Shown one piece after another: positions 46,393 to 55,893 of a stretch of 64,000 nt of DNA; positions within the stretch are counted from its first letter, which is position 1, and every line of letters begins with the position of its first letter. A model generated the notes under the pieces. The model was given only the letters and a program-made list of their open reading frames with translations, was not told where the DNA came from and did not search any database. Source of the DNA: Paenibacillus elgii NBRC 100335. GTDB taxonomy: Bacteria > Bacillota > Bacilli > Paenibacillales > NBRC-103111. The DNA lies in assembly GCF_004000865.1 (NCBI RefSeq), contig NZ_BIMB01000013.1, positions 82,858-146,857 of the forward strand, in the 5' to 3' direction. The translations under genes were made by a program, and so were the position numbers.

Positions 46393-47376
46393 CTATTTCT
46401 TGAATGAGCGCTGGCGCAGCACGTCTACATAGACCGCCGCTACGATAACGAGACCGATGATCGCCATCTGAAAATCGGCGGAGACGTTGAGCAGATTCAA
46501 GCCGTTGCGGAGCACCGCGATAATCGTGGCGCCAATCAGCGTGCCCCAGACCGTGCCGACGCCGCCGAAGAAGCTTGCGCCGCCAATGATAACTGCAGCG
46601 ATCGCATCCAGCTCGTAGCCCATCCCGGCCAGCGGAAACGCCGAATTGACGCGTCCGACCATAACCAGCCCGGCCAAACCGGCCATCAAGCCGCTCAAGG
46701 TGTAGACGATGACAAGAATTTTATTCACGTTAATCCCGGACAAACGGGCCGTTTCCTTATTCCCGCCGATCGCGTAGATGTAGCGTCCTGTCGAGGTGCG
46801 GTTCAAGAAAATATCGAAGAGAATGTAAACGACAATGACCAAAATAAAACTGAACGGCACGGGACCGACAAACTGGTTGCCTGCGAATTGTATCGGTGCG
46901 GCGAAGCCGGCAATCGGTGCGGCTCCGGTAATAATCAAGGCAATCCCGCGGGCGATATTCATCGTACCCAGCGTGGAGATGAACGGATGCGGCAGCTTCA
47001 GCTTCGTCAGCATGATGCCGTTCGTCCAGCCGAGCAGCGCGCCGACGCCAAGACATACGACAATGCCGAGATACGGGTTAAGCCCGTGATTGACGGAGAC
47101 GATCCCCATCATCATGATGGACAGCGCCAAAATCGAACCGACGGACAAATCGATCCCCGCTGTCAAAATCGGCAGCAGCATTCCAATCGCCAGCAGCGCG
47201 TTGATGGAAGATTGGCGCGCAATGTTCATCACGTTGTCCACGGTCAAGAAATTATCGCTGAGGATGGTCAAGACCGTGCATAAAATAATCAAGCCGATCA
47301 GTGCGCCGAATTTGCTTATAAACCCGTTGGATTTGATTTTCCTTGCCTCGCTTTTTTCAACGATGACAGCAGACAT
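46393..47376 (-). CDS. Inositol ABC importer permease (RbsC-like)
   Basis: A 327-residue CUT2 permease with eight to ten hydrophobic segments. Landmarks: ARQSSINALLAIGMLLPIL and ILTAGIDLSVGSILALS in the first half, then GRYIYAIGGNKETARLSGI, the coupling region, and GAVIIGGASFFGGVGTV-like AAVIIGGASFFGG. It forms the pore, probably as a homodimer. It begins one base after the ATPase stop, so translation is coupled. Substrate is inferred from context. Confidence 0.9.
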   Translation of the reverse strand: MSAVIVEKSEARKIKSNGFISKFGALIGLIILCTVLTILSDNFLTVDNVMNIARQSSINALLAIGMLLPILTAGIDLSVGSILALSIMMMGIVSVNHGLNPYLGIVVCLGVGALLGWTNGIMLTKLKLPHPFISTLGTMNIARGIALIITGAAPIAGFAAPIQFAGNQFVGPVPFSFILVIVVYILFDIFLNRTSTGRYIYAIGGNKETARLSGINVNKILVIVYTLSGLMAGLAGLVMVGRVNSAFPLAGMGYELDAIAAVIIGGASFFGGVGTVWGTLIGATIIAVLRNGLNLLNVSADFQMAIIGLVIVAAVYVDVLRQRSFKK

Positions 47377-47377
47377 C

Positions 47378-48880
47378 TTAATTCCCCCTTGTCGCGGACT
47401 TCATGATTTTTTCCTGATCCGCCTGTTCCCTGAGCATGTCGTCCACGATCTGCCCTTCGTTCATAACCAAAATGCGGTCGCAAATGCCCAGTATCTCGGG
47501 CAGCTCCGACGAAATAATGATCACTACCGCACCGTCCTGCACCAAGGAATTGATCAGCCGGTATACCTCCACCTTCGCGCCGACGTCAATCCCCCTTGTC
47601 GGTTCGTCGAAGATGAATACTTTGGCATTCGTGCAAAGCCATTTCGCGATGACAACCTTCTGCTGATTGCCTCCACTGAGCTTGCGCGCTTGTGCGGTAA
47701 TATCTCCGGGACGAACTTGCAGCTCCTTCAAATAATCATTAGCAAGCGCTTTCATCTTGTCTTTGTACAAAAACTTATTTTTCTTCAACTTCTTCAGGTT
47801 GGCGATGGTGATGTTGAATTCGAGCGTCTGATCGAGGATCAAGCCTTCGCCTTTTCGGTCCTCGGTAATAAAAGCGAGTCCCGCTTTGATCGCGTCCTCC
47901 GGGCATTTGATCTTGACCTCTTTGCCGAACACGTACACCTTGCCCTGAGCGACCGGATCGACCCCGAAGATGCCCCGGGCCAGCTCCGTTCTCCCAGCGC
48001 CGACAAGACCGGAAAAACCAAGAATTTGTCCTTGATACGCCGTGAAGCTGATCTCCTTGCTCGAGTTCTTCAGCCGCAGACCTTCGACTCGCAAGCCTTC
48101 TTCGCCGAGCTGGAAGTTCATTTTCGGATATTTCTCGTCCAGACTCCGGCCGACCATCAGTTGGATCATCTTCTCGGTATCCGTCTCCGCCATGCTCAGC
48201 GTTTCGATTTTCCGGCCGTCCCGCAAGATCGAGATCCGGTCGCCGATCCGCTTGTTTTCTTCCAGCTTGTGCGAGATGTAGACGATCGCAATCCCTTGCT
48301 TGCGCAGCTCCATCACGGTCGTCAGCAGTTGCTCGATTTCCGATTCGCTTAAACTTGAGGACGGTTCGTCCATGATGATCAGCTTCGCATTGATGGTTAG
48401 CGCTTTCGCAATTTCGACCAGCTGCTGCTGTCCGATACCAAGCGTGGAAACTTTGGCGTCCGGGGAAATATCCTGCCCGAGCTGCTTCAAGTATTCTTCG
48501 GCCTTAAGCCGCATCGTCTTGCGGTCGAGCAGCGAATATTTGCCGTTCTTCTTCAGCTCCCGGCCCAAAAAGATGTTCTCGTATACCGTCAGCTCAGGAA
48601 TGAGATTAAGCTCCTGGTAGATCGTGGCGATCCCGAGATTCATCGCGTCGACCGGTCCGTTGATTTCCACCTTGTTCGACTCCCAGAAGATGTCGCCGGA
48701 ATCTTTCGTATACGCGCCGGTCATAATCTTGATCAGCGTCGATTTGCCCGCTCCGTTCTCCCCCAGCAGGACATGCACCTCGCCCGGCCGGATGTCCAGA
48801 TGAATCTCCTTCAGCACCTGGTTGCCCGAGAAGCCTTTGTTGATTCCCCTCAGTTCCAATAAAGCATCGCGTTCTCCCAT
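47378..48880 (-). CDS. Inositol ABC importer ATPase, duplicated (RbsA-like)
   Basis: A 500-residue tandem ATPase of the CUT2 class. N-terminal half: Walker A LLGENGAGKST, Q-loop TIYQELNLIPELT, signature LGIGQQQLVEIAK, Walker B LIIMDEPSSSL. C-terminal half: degenerate Walker A SGLVGAGRTELARGIFG, signature LSGGNQQKV, VFIFDEPTRGIDVGAK. Only the first site is expected to hydrolyse ATP well, as usual for RbsA. ATG 48880 follows AAAGGGG. It is the first gene of the second iol transcript, with a 225-base leader. Confidence 0.92.
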   Translation of the reverse strand: MGERDALLELRGINKGFSGNQVLKEIHLDIRPGEVHVLLGENGAGKSTLIKIMTGAYTKDSGDIFWESNKVEINGPVDAMNLGIATIYQELNLIPELTVYENIFLGRELKKNGKYSLLDRKTMRLKAEEYLKQLGQDISPDAKVSTLGIGQQQLVEIAKALTINAKLIIMDEPSSSLSESEIEQLLTTVMELRKQGIAIVYISHKLEENKRIGDRISILRDGRKIETLSMAETDTEKMIQLMVGRSLDEKYPKMNFQLGEEGLRVEGLRLKNSSKEISFTAYQGQILGFSGLVGAGRTELARGIFGVDPVAQGKVYVFGKEVKIKCPEDAIKAGLAFITEDRKGEGLILDQTLEFNITIANLKKLKKNKFLYKDKMKALANDYLKELQVRPGDITAQARKLSGGNQQKVVIAKWLCTNAKVFIFDEPTRGIDVGAKVEVYRLINSLVQDGAVVIIISSELPEILGICDRILVMNEGQIVDDMLREQADQEKIMKSATRGN

Positions 48881-48938
48881 GTCGTAACCCCTTTCAAAAA
48901 GCAAAGCCTTTCTCCGTGTGTACCGCGAGGAATGAAAG

Positions 48939-48948
48939 TAAGCGCTTA
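48939..48948. promoter_or_regulatory. AAGCGCTT operator in the importer leader
   Basis: Perfect palindrome TAAGCGCTTA, centred 147 bp (14 helical turns) downstream of the operator at 49086-49095. It could be bound by the local LacI protein or CcpA. Confidence 0.6.
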
Positions 48949-49085
48949 ATCAAAATCTAAAAAAAATAATCCGTTTTCCGCTGTATCAGCCGCTTTACCA
49001 TGACCTTGATAACGATCCATTTTCCATGACTTTCCTTTATTTATCGGCATTGTCATTTGGAAGAGCTACCCCAATCGAGATAAAT

Positions 49086-49095
49086 AAAGCGCTTT
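49086..49095. promoter_or_regulatory. AAGCGCTT operator at the importer promoter
   Basis: Perfect palindrome AAAGCGCTTT beginning ten bases downstream of the -10 box. Confidence 0.65.
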
Positions 49096-49105
49096 CCTTA
49101 ATGCG

Positions 49106-49134
49106 ATTATATCTAGGGTTTTGAGAAATTGCAA
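49106..49134 (-). promoter_or_regulatory. Sigma-A promoter of the inositol importer operon
   Basis: Minus strand TTGCAA, 17-bp spacer, TATAAT. Confidence 0.85.
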
Positions 49135-49193
49135 TATGCTTCTGTGATTTTCTTTACACCTTTTTTTTGTAGCGGAGCGGCTCCGCCGTTGCC

Positions 49194-49211
49194 AAAAAAG
49201 CGAAGCCGCTT
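49194..49211 (-). terminator. Short terminator after iolA
   Basis: AAGCG-GCTT-CGCTT hairpin continuing into Ts, directly after the iolA stop. The stem is only 5 bp, so termination may be partial. Confidence 0.5.
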
Positions 49212-49216
49212 CCGCC

Positions 49217-50668
49217 TTAATAACGGGCGGTGACCATTTTTTTGCGCGTGTAGAACTCGACGCCGTCTTTGCCGTTGGCGTGCAAATCACCGTAGAACGA
49301 CTTTTTGTAGCCGGAGAACGGGAAAAAAGCCATCGGAGCAGGTACTCCTACATTAATGCCGAGCATGCCGGCGTCGATCGTTTCGCGGAACTGGCGCACA
49401 GCCTTGGCGCTGTCCGTGTACAAGCAGGCGCCATTGGCGAAGTCGGACTGGTTGGCGATGTCAATCGCCTCCGTTAAGCTGTCGGCGCGTACGATCTGCA
49501 GCACGGGCGCAAAAATTTCGTCGTTCCAGATCGTCATGCCCGGCTTCGCGTGGTCGAAGATCGTCGGCCCGACGAAATAGCCGTCTCCCGAAGCCGCTTC
49601 GCATTCGCGTCCGTCCAGCAGGAGCGCTGCTCCCTCTTCGCTTCCTTTTTCGATATAACCGACCGTTCTTTCTTTATGCGATTGGCGGATGACCGGGCCG
49701 AGGAAATTGCCTTTCTCGATGCCGTTGCCGATCGTGAGCTGCTTAGCCGCCGCAACCAGACGCTCGGCCAGCGTATCGGCAGTATCGCCTACGGCCACGA
49801 CAACGGAGCAAGCCATGCACCGTTCGCCCGCCGAGCCGAAAGCCGCATTAATGATTTCTTTGACGGTCAGATCCATATCCGCATCCGGGAGCACGATGGA
49901 GTGGTTCTTGGCGCCGCCAAGCGCCTGCACGCGCTTGCCGTGGGCAGCCGCCGTCTTGTAGACGTATTCCGCCACCGGCTGCGAGCCGACGAAGGAAATC
50001 GCCGCTACGTCCTGATGCTCCAGCAAGCCGTTGACGACATCGTGCGCCCCGTGGACGATATTGAACACGCCGTCCGGCAGGCCCGCTTCCTGCAGCAATT
50101 CCGCCAAGCGGCACGCCAGAATCGGCGTTCTCTCCGACGGCTTCAGGACGAAGGTGTTGCCGCAAGCGATCGCCAGCGGGAACATCCAGCAAGGCACCAT
50201 CATCGGGAAGTTGAACGGCGTAATTCCGCCGACCACGCCGATCGGGTAACGGTACATGTTCGATTCCAGACCGGTCGCGATATCCGGCAGCACGCTTCCC
50301 ATCATCAAGGTCGGCGCACCCGCTGCGAATTCGACGCATTCGATGCCCCGCTGCACTTCGCCGTAAGCCTCGGCGTAGTTTTTGCCGTTCTCCAGCGTCA
50401 CCAGGCGGGCCAGCTCATCCCAATGCTCCACGAGCAGCTGCTGGTATTTGAACATGATGCGCGCTCTTCTCGGCACCGGCACGCGGCTCCACTGCTTGAA
50501 CGCTTCTTTCGCCGTCCGGACGGCTTGGTCGAGATCTTCCCGCGAAGACAGCGGCACTCTCGCCAGCACTTCGCCGGTCGCCGGATTCGTCACGATATCT
50601 TCTTTGCCCGAAGTGGCATCCACCCATTGCCCGCCAATGTAATTTTGCAGAAGCTTTTCGTTCGACAT
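49217..50668 (-). CDS. iolA: Methylmalonate/malonate-semialdehyde dehydrogenase, acylating
   Basis: A 483-residue aldehyde dehydrogenase of the IolA/MmsA subgroup. It converts malonate semialdehyde to acetyl-CoA and CO2 with NAD+ and CoA. Features: [20 protein letters not shown] near residue 140, the catalytic Cys in [12 protein letters not shown] near 285, and [20 protein letters not shown] near the end. It is the last gene of iolD-E-B-C-A. It is separated from iolC by 208 bp occupied almost entirely by the palindromic element at 50702-50880. Confidence 0.95.
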   Translation of the reverse strand: MSNEKLLQNYIGGQWVDATSGKEDIVTNPATGEVLARVPLSSREDLDQAVRTAKEAFKQWSRVPVPRRARIMFKYQQLLVEHWDELARLVTLENGKNYAEAYGEVQRGIECVEFAAGAPTLMMGSVLPDIATGLESNMYRYPIGVVGGITPFNFPMMVPCWMFPLAIACGNTFVLKPSERTPILACRLAELLQEAGLPDGVFNIVHGAHDVVNGLLEHQDVAAISFVGSQPVAEYVYKTAAAHGKRVQALGGAKNHSIVLPDADMDLTVKEIINAAFGSAGERCMACSVVVAVGDTADTLAERLVAAAKQLTIGNGIEKGNFLGPVIRQSHKERTVGYIEKGSEEGAALLLDGRECEAASGDGYFVGPTIFDHAKPGMTIWNDEIFAPVLQIVRADSLTEAIDIANQSDFANGACLYTDSAKAVRQFRETIDAGMLGINVGVPAPMAFFPFSGYKKSFYGDLHANGKDGVEFYTRKKMVTARY

Positions 50669-50701
50669 GTTATCTGTTCCCCTTTTCTTTGTGTTGTGTG
50701 G

Positions 50702-50880
50702 TTAAAAGTACGGTGAATATAAGACCGCTGCGCGTGCGGATCGTCCTTCCGATCGCTCTTGCCCCCGGATTCTTTTCATTTTATAAACTCTTTATCGGTT
50801 AGAACCCGGGGACAAAGGCGACCGCTTTCGCTTCTTCAAGACGATTCCGCCCGCTCCGCTGGGATTCACCGTACTTTTAA
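50702..50880. repeat. MITE-like near-palindromic element, copy A
   Basis: A 179-bp element with perfect 17-bp terminal inverted repeats (TTAAAAGTACGGTGAAT at 50702-50718, complement at 50864-50880) and weaker pairing further in. Its right end contains the iolC stop codon. It resembles 2155-2328 in the opposite orientation. No coding capacity. It lengthens the iolC-iolA intergenic space, so it could affect iolA expression. Confidence 0.8.
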
Positions 50881-51884
50881 ATGCTGCTATTCGCCCGGTG
50901 CTCTCTAATCAAATTCTCAATCTGCTCCACCGTCGGCATCGCATCGGAACAGCTATGGCTGGAAACAACGATGGAAGCCGATGCGCTTCCGAACTCTTGG
51001 CACTTCTCGACCGGCCAGCCCTGCAGCAGGCCGTAAATGAACGCGCCTGCGAACGAATCTCCCGCACCGAACGTTTTGATCACCTGCTTCGCCGGGAAAA
51101 TGCCGCCCTGGCTGCTGCCCCCGTCCTTCGTAAACACGATGGAGCCGTCTCCGCCGTGCTTGACGACGACGATTTTCGCCTGCCGCTCGAACCAGCGCTG
51201 CGCCGTGGCGGAATCGTCTTTGACTTCCGGCCCGGTCACGATTTCCATGACATCGAACTCTTCCCTGCCGGCAATAATGACATCGCACTGCTCCGCAACC
51301 AGATTGCAGTAAATGGCCGTCTCTTCCTTCGACTTCCACGTCCAGCGGCGGTAATCGACGTCGAAAATAATGACCACTTGATGCTTCCGCGCATATTCGA
51401 TCGCCTGGAATACGGCTTCTCTGGAAGGGCTTGACGCCAGCGCCGTACCGGAGATCAAGATCGCCTTCGCCCGCTTGATGAAATCCTCCTGCACCTCACC
51501 CGCTTCCAGCTTCAGATCGGCGACGTTGTTACGGTACATCAGAATGCTGCAATCGGTCGGCGACTTGATTTCGGTAAAAGCAAGCCCCGTCACCGCACCG
51601 GTATGATCGGTCACCACATTGCGCGTATCGATGTTTAGCTTGTGCAGGTAGCTTTTGATGAAACGGCCGAATTGATCGTCCGATACTTTGCCGATAAATC
51701 CGGTGCGCGCGCCTAATTTGGCTAACGCAATCGTAATGTTGGCGGGCGAACCCCCCACATATTTCGTAAAAGTAAGCGTTTCCTCCATCGGTCGGTTAAT
51801 CTCGTTGGCGTTCAGGTCAATGCACAGCCGGCCAAGCCCGATAAAATCCAGCTCGCGGTCCTGCTGAAACGTGATATGGTTCAT
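50877..51884 (-). CDS. iolC: 5-dehydro-2-deoxygluconokinase
   Basis: A 335-residue PfkB-family kinase that phosphorylates 2-deoxy-5-keto-gluconate at C6. LDFIGLGRLCIDLNANEINR at the start is characteristic of IolC; GGSPANITIALAKLG near residue 44; the ATP/anion-hole motif TFGAGDSFAGAFIYGLLQG near 290. ATG 51884 is nine bases after GGAGGTG; an earlier ATG overlaps that site. The stop codon lies inside the terminal repeat of the palindromic element, so the reading frame may have been slightly changed at its last codon. Confidence 0.94.
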   Translation of the reverse strand: MNHITFQQDRELDFIGLGRLCIDLNANEINRPMEETLTFTKYVGGSPANITIALAKLGARTGFIGKVSDDQFGRFIKSYLHKLNIDTRNVVTDHTGAVTGLAFTEIKSPTDCSILMYRNNVADLKLEAGEVQEDFIKRAKAILISGTALASSPSREAVFQAIEYARKHQVVIIFDVDYRRWTWKSKEETAIYCNLVAEQCDVIIAGREEFDVMEIVTGPEVKDDSATAQRWFERQAKIVVVKHGGDGSIVFTKDGGSSQGGIFPAKQVIKTFGAGDSFAGAFIYGLLQGWPVEKCQEFGSASASIVVSSHSCSDAMPTVEQIENLIREHRANSSI

Positions 51885-51920
51885 CTCTCGGCGCACCTCC
51901 ATCGTATGCGATTGGAAAAT

Positions 51921-52736
51921 TTATTTTTTCGCGTTCGTCATCAGCCATTCGTGCGCCGGATCGTTATAAAACCGCCAGGTGCGCACCGGCCCCGCCATCA
52001 CGTTCAAATAGTACACATCATACCCCGGCGGCGCGGAAACAGGATGGAAGCCTTTGGGCACCAGCACGGCGTCCCCGTTTTTTACGATCATCGTTTCATC
52101 CAGCTCTCCGTCGAGCGTGTACACCCTTTGCACGGCAAAGCCTTCAGCCGGGTTGATTTTATGGTAATACGTTTCTTCCAGGTACGATTCGTTCGGCAAA
52201 TTGTCCTGATCATGCTTATGCGGCGGGTAGCTGGACCAATGCCCGTTCGGCGTAAACACCTCGACCACCAGCAAGCTGTCCGCAGGTGACTGTTCCGGCA
52301 AAATGTTATGGATATGCCGCTCGATATTCCCATAGCCTCTCGTTTCCACTCCGACCTGATCGGGAGCGATCAGTCTCGCCGGATGACTGCCGTAGCCCGG
52401 CGCCGCACATACGGCCAGCTCCAGCTCCGTTGTCGCCGTCACTTCGAAGAAGTCGCCGTTCGGGACATAGACGCTGTACGGAGGGATTTGCTCGAAGACG
52501 CTCATGCGCTGCCCGATGTTGTCCAGCTTAAGCTCGGAGGTCGCCACATTCGCCTTGCCTGACAGCAGCACCAGACACACCTCTTGGTCGCCCGTTTCCT
52601 TCTTCAAGCGCTGTCCCTGGCTCAACCGGTACACTTCGAAGCCGACATATGTCCAACCCGCCGATTCCGGCGTAATCGTGAGTACGTTCCCTTGCTCGTC
52701 CGCCGTCTTACGGCTCGGCACAATAAGATCCGCCAT
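51921..52736 (-). CDS. iolB: 5-deoxy-glucuronate isomerase
   Basis: A 271-residue cupin-type IolB of normal length. It isomerises 5-deoxy-glucuronate to 2-deoxy-5-keto-gluconate. Metal-binding cupin residues are in HWSSYPPHKHDQDNLPNESY and LEETYYHKINP, with PKGFHPVSAPPGYDVYYLNV near the end. It sits 22 bases after iolE and 36 before iolC. Confidence 0.95.
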   Translation of the reverse strand: MADLIVPSRKTADEQGNVLTITPESAGWTYVGFEVYRLSQGQRLKKETGDQEVCLVLLSGKANVATSELKLDNIGQRMSVFEQIPPYSVYVPNGDFFEVTATTELELAVCAAPGYGSHPARLIAPDQVGVETRGYGNIERHIHNILPEQSPADSLLVVEVFTPNGHWSSYPPHKHDQDNLPNESYLEETYYHKINPAEGFAVQRVYTLDGELDETMIVKNGDAVLVPKGFHPVSAPPGYDVYYLNVMAGPVRTWRFYNDPAHEWLMTNAKK

Positions 52737-52758
52737 CTGAAACCATTCCCCTTCCCCG

Positions 52759-53679
52759 TTATCCGGATATATTGGTCGTTAAATCGCTGACGATGGCAGC
52801 AATGTATTCCTTCGACTTCCGCGCGTATTCGACCGGATTGGCCACGGACGGGTCCTGCTCCGCTTCGATGATCATCCAGCCGTCGTATCCGCGGGCGAAC
52901 AGTTCCCGGAAAATTGGCGCAAAATCGATGCAGCCGTCCCCCGGCACCGTATAAACGCCCTGAATCACCGCCGACTGGAACGGGATATTTTCCCGCCTTA
53001 CCCGGTCGAGCACGTCCTGACGCACGTCTTTCAAATGCACATACGCGATCCGGTCGGCGTACCGCTGCAGCAGCGCAAGCGGGTCGGCGCCGCCGTAGTA
53101 GGCGTGGCCCGTATCGTACAGCATATGAACCAGCTCCGGGTCGGTCGTGGCCATCAAGCGGTCGATTTCCTCCGGACGCTCGACATTTGTGCCGATGTGA
53201 TAGTGGTACACCAGCTTCATGCCATGCTCGCGGCAAATTTCACCGGCTTGATGCAGGCCGTCCACCATATGATTCCATTCTTCATCGGTAAAAGGAATGA
53301 CGTTCCGCTCCGCAGGCGACCGCCTCGGATCGCCGATGATCGACCCGCCGAGCTCGCAGGTGACGACGTGCTTGCTGCCCATTTTTTGCAAAAATTGCAC
53401 ATGCTTGCGGTAAGCCTCCAGCTCCGCTTCCCGATAGCTCGGGTCCGAAAAAAGCACGCCTTTCCACTGCGAAGTGAGCAGGATTCCTTTCTCCGCCAAA
53501 GCTTCCCGCAGCACGTCCGGATCTTTCGGGAATTTACGGCAATTCTCCGTTGCGGCGAAGCCGAGAGCCGAGAAATCGGCTAACAGATCTTCGAACGTAT
53601 AGTGATCCCCTAGCTCAAGCACATCTTCATTCACCCAGTTAATCGGGGAAATTCCCAGCTTCAAGCGATCGATGTTCAT
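52759..53679 (-). CDS. iolE: Inosose dehydratase
   Basis: A 306-residue TIM-barrel (AP-endonuclease-like) IolE. It dehydrates scyllo-inosose to a diketo product hydrolysed next by IolD. It opens with LKLGISPINWVNEDVLELGD and has KLVYHYHIGTNVERPEEIDR near residue 155, HMLYDTGHAYYGGADPL near 186, YVHLKDVRQDVLD near 212 and WMIIEAEQDPSVANP near 265. The His, Asp and Glu in those strands bind the metal. Gap to iolD is 24 bases. Confidence 0.95.
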   Translation of the reverse strand: MNIDRLKLGISPINWVNEDVLELGDHYTFEDLLADFSALGFAATENCRKFPKDPDVLREALAEKGILLTSQWKGVLFSDPSYREAELEAYRKHVQFLQKMGSKHVVTCELGGSIIGDPRRSPAERNVIPFTDEEWNHMVDGLHQAGEICREHGMKLVYHYHIGTNVERPEEIDRLMATTDPELVHMLYDTGHAYYGGADPLALLQRYADRIAYVHLKDVRQDVLDRVRRENIPFQSAVIQGVYTVPGDGCIDFAPIFRELFARGYDGWMIIEAEQDPSVANPVEYARKSKEYIAAIVSDLTTNISG

Positions 53680-53703
53680 ATGCAGGCCCCTTCATAATAA
53701 AAA

Positions 53704-55569
53704 TTAAATTTCCTTCACAACTTCGAGCTTTTGCCGCATCGTATCGTAGGCTTGAAGCACCTTCCCGCTCTCCGATACTTCCGCCACGCCGACGCGCCAC
53801 CACGATTCGTAGCCGTCCGTGTTCGTGCCCGGAAGCACCTTGATTTCGATCAAGGTGGAGACGGTTTGCTCCTTGGCGCTCTTGAGCGCTTCCTTCAGCT
53901 CGTCAATCGTGCGCACCGAGTACGTCTTCACACCGAGCGCCCGCGCATAGAGCGAGAAGTCGACCGGCACATAGTCGCCTGTCAGCCTGTTCGTATCGGC
54001 GGAGCGGTAGCGGAATTCGTTGCCGAAGCCTTGGCTGCCGTGTCCGCGCTGGAGATTATGAATGCACTGATAGCCATGGTTATCCAGGAGCAGCACGTTG
54101 ATTTTCCGCCCTTCCTGGATGCTGGTTAGCAGCTCGGAATGAAGCATCAGGAAGCTGCCGTCGCCGACGAACGCATACACCTCGCGCCCGGGATCGGCCA
54201 GCTTCACCCCAAACGCTCCCGACACCTCGTAGCCCATGCAGGAAAAGCCGTATTCCATATGGTACGTGTTCGGATGGTCGCATCTCCACAGCCGGTGAAG
54301 GTCGCCAGGCAGGCTGCCAGCAGCACATACGACCACATCGTTCGGATCAAGCGATGCGTTGATTTCGCCGATGACTCTCGTCTGCGACAAACCGTCCGGC
54401 AGCTCCATAGCGTACAAGCGGTCGACCTCTTGGTCCCAAGCCTGCTTCTCCGCCTTCAGCTCGTCGGCAGCGTATGCGCTTTCATAGCCGGCCTTCCCCA
54501 AGGCGTCCTGCAAGGAGATGAGCGCTTCCTTCGCATCGGCGACGACCATGTGCGCATTCAGCTTCATCGCGTCGAAGGAGCTGACATTAATGTTCAGGAA
54601 CGATACGTCCGGATGCTGGAACGCGCTCTTCGATGCGGTCGGAAAATCGGCCAGACGCGTTCCCACGGAAATGATCAGATCGGCTTCCTTCGCCAACCGG
54701 TTCGCGGCAAGCGATCCGGTTACGCCAACCGCGCCCATATACAGCGGGTGATTCCACGGCATTGCGCTTTTGCCGGCTTGCGTCTCGGTCAACGGAATCT
54801 GGAACGTTTCAGCAAAGGCGATCAGTTCCTTCACCGCCAGCGAGTAATGAACGCCGCCCCCGGCGATGATCAGCGGCCGCTTCTTACCGTGAATCGCTTG
54901 AACCGCCCGTTCCAACGCGCCCTGCGACAAGGTACGGCGCTCGATGTAATGGACCCGCTTCGCGAAAAATTCGACCGGATAATCGTACGCCTCGCACTGC
55001 ACGTCCTGCGGAAGCGACAGCGTCACCGCGCCCGTATCGACAGGATCGGTCAGCACGCGCATCGCGTTCAGCGCCGCCGTGATCAACTGCTCGGGCCGGG
55101 AGATGCGGTCCCAATATTTGCTGACCGGCTTAAACGCATCGTTGGCTGAAATCGTGTAATCGGTCGGATCTTCGATTTGCTGCAATACAGGGTCCGGCTG
55201 TCGGCAAGCGAAAATATCTCCGGGCAGGAACAGCACCGGAATGCGGTTCACCGTCGCGGTCCCCGCCGCCGTTACCATATTCAACGCGCCCGGGCCGATG
55301 GAAGAGGTGCACGCGAAGATTTCAAGCCGGTTTTTCTGCTTCGCGTAAGCCATGGCCGCATGCGCCATGCCCTGCTCGTTTTTGCCTTGGATGAACTGGA
55401 GTGCGCCTTTGTCCTGCTCCAGCGCCTCGCCGAGACCTGTAACGTTCCCGTGCCCGAAAATCCCCATGACGCCTTTGACAAATTTGCGTTCTTCCCCATC
55501 GATCTGGATGTACTGGTTATCCAAAAATTTCAGCAATGCCTGCGCCATCGTTAAACGAATCGTTTTCAT
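53704..55569 (-). CDS. iolD: 3D-(3,5/4)-trihydroxycyclohexane-1,2-dione hydrolase
   Basis: A 621-residue thiamine-diphosphate enzyme that opens the ring of the inositol-derived dione to 5-deoxy-glucuronate. The N-terminal pyrimidine domain has [16 protein letters not shown] and [17 protein letters not shown] [19 protein letters not shown]. The middle domain has [12 protein letters not shown]. The C-terminal domain carries the TPP signature from [11 protein letters not shown] to [10 protein letters not shown]. It is the first gene of the catabolic operon, preceded by GGGAGG and a leader of about 250 bases. Confidence 0.96.
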   Translation of the reverse strand: MKTIRLTMAQALLKFLDNQYIQIDGEERKFVKGVMGIFGHGNVTGLGEALEQDKGALQFIQGKNEQGMAHAAMAYAKQKNRLEIFACTSSIGPGALNMVTAAGTATVNRIPVLFLPGDIFACRQPDPVLQQIEDPTDYTISANDAFKPVSKYWDRISRPEQLITAALNAMRVLTDPVDTGAVTLSLPQDVQCEAYDYPVEFFAKRVHYIERRTLSQGALERAVQAIHGKKRPLIIAGGGVHYSLAVKELIAFAETFQIPLTETQAGKSAMPWNHPLYMGAVGVTGSLAANRLAKEADLIISVGTRLADFPTASKSAFQHPDVSFLNINVSSFDAMKLNAHMVVADAKEALISLQDALGKAGYESAYAADELKAEKQAWDQEVDRLYAMELPDGLSQTRVIGEINASLDPNDVVVCAAGSLPGDLHRLWRCDHPNTYHMEYGFSCMGYEVSGAFGVKLADPGREVYAFVGDGSFLMLHSELLTSIQEGRKINVLLLDNHGYQCIHNLQRGHGSQGFGNEFRYRSADTNRLTGDYVPVDFSLYARALGVKTYSVRTIDELKEALKSAKEQTVSTLIEIKVLPGTNTDGYESWWRVGVAEVSESGKVLQAYDTMRQKLEVVKEI

Positions 55570-55634
55570 ACAGGTCCTCCCTTTTATGAGTATGCGCTTA
55601 CCCTATATTCATGAATAAAGAACGATACTTGGCA

Positions 55635-55648
55635 AAAAAACGTTTTCA
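55635..55648. promoter_or_regulatory. Candidate cre site in the iolD leader
   Basis: On the minus strand TGAAAACGTTTTTT matches the cre consensus at 13 of 14 positions. Downstream position suits roadblock repression by CcpA. Confidence 0.5.
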
Positions 55649-55805
55649 TTTTTTCGCGATTCCTTTGAAGCAGCTTCCTTTATCCGGTGAATTTAGGATT
55701 TTACATGGTCTCGCAATCACCGTTTCGTTAATAAAACCGCTTACATTTCAACAAAAAGCTTTGAGCAGACCGTTTGAAACCAGAGTGTTTTATTTCGAGC
55801 TTAGA

Positions 55806-55817
55806 GTAAGCGCTTTA
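55806..55817. promoter_or_regulatory. AAGCGCTT operator at the iolD promoter
   Basis: GTAAGCGCTTTA with the AAGCGCTT core at 55808-55815, starting about 17 bases downstream of the -10 box. Confidence 0.6.
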
Positions 55818-55833
55818 CCTTGCATGTGTGATT

Positions 55834-55863
55834 ATTATAACTCACGCTTTCCTTCGTTGGCAA
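55834..55863 (-). promoter_or_regulatory. Sigma-A promoter of iolD-E-B-C-A
   Basis: Minus strand TTGCCA, 18-bp spacer, TATAAT. Confidence 0.8.
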
Positions 55864-55893
55864 TAATCAATTTAAAATGTGCGACGAAAGTCC

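Larger units (their letters stand above)
48881..49216. other. Promoter and leader region of the second iol transcript
   Basis: 336 bp without genes. In transcription order (minus strand): iolA terminator, a perfect-spacing sigma-A promoter, an AAAGCGCTTT operator over the start site, an AT-rich leader, and a second palindrome TAAGCGCTTA 147 bp further on. A GCGGAG/CTCCGC hairpin at 49172-49186 lacks a U-tract on the minus strand. Confidence 0.7.
55570..55893. other. Promoter and leader region of iolD-E-B-C-A
   Basis: 324 bp between iolD and the chemoreceptor gene. It holds a sigma-A promoter, an AAGCGCTT operator, a candidate cre site in the leader and a weaker GTATGCGCTTAC palindrome at 55590-55601 next to the iolD ribosome site. 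The middle of the leader shows no recognised riboswitch. Confidence 0.65.

Noticed and set aside
49066..49290. A 74-codon minus-strand frame after iolA
   Set aside because: Overlaps the iolA end, its terminator and the importer promoter; no ribosome site.
50702..50880. Palindromic element as a riboswitch of iolA
   Set aside because: The second copy lies in the opposite orientation to transcription and before an unrelated gene.
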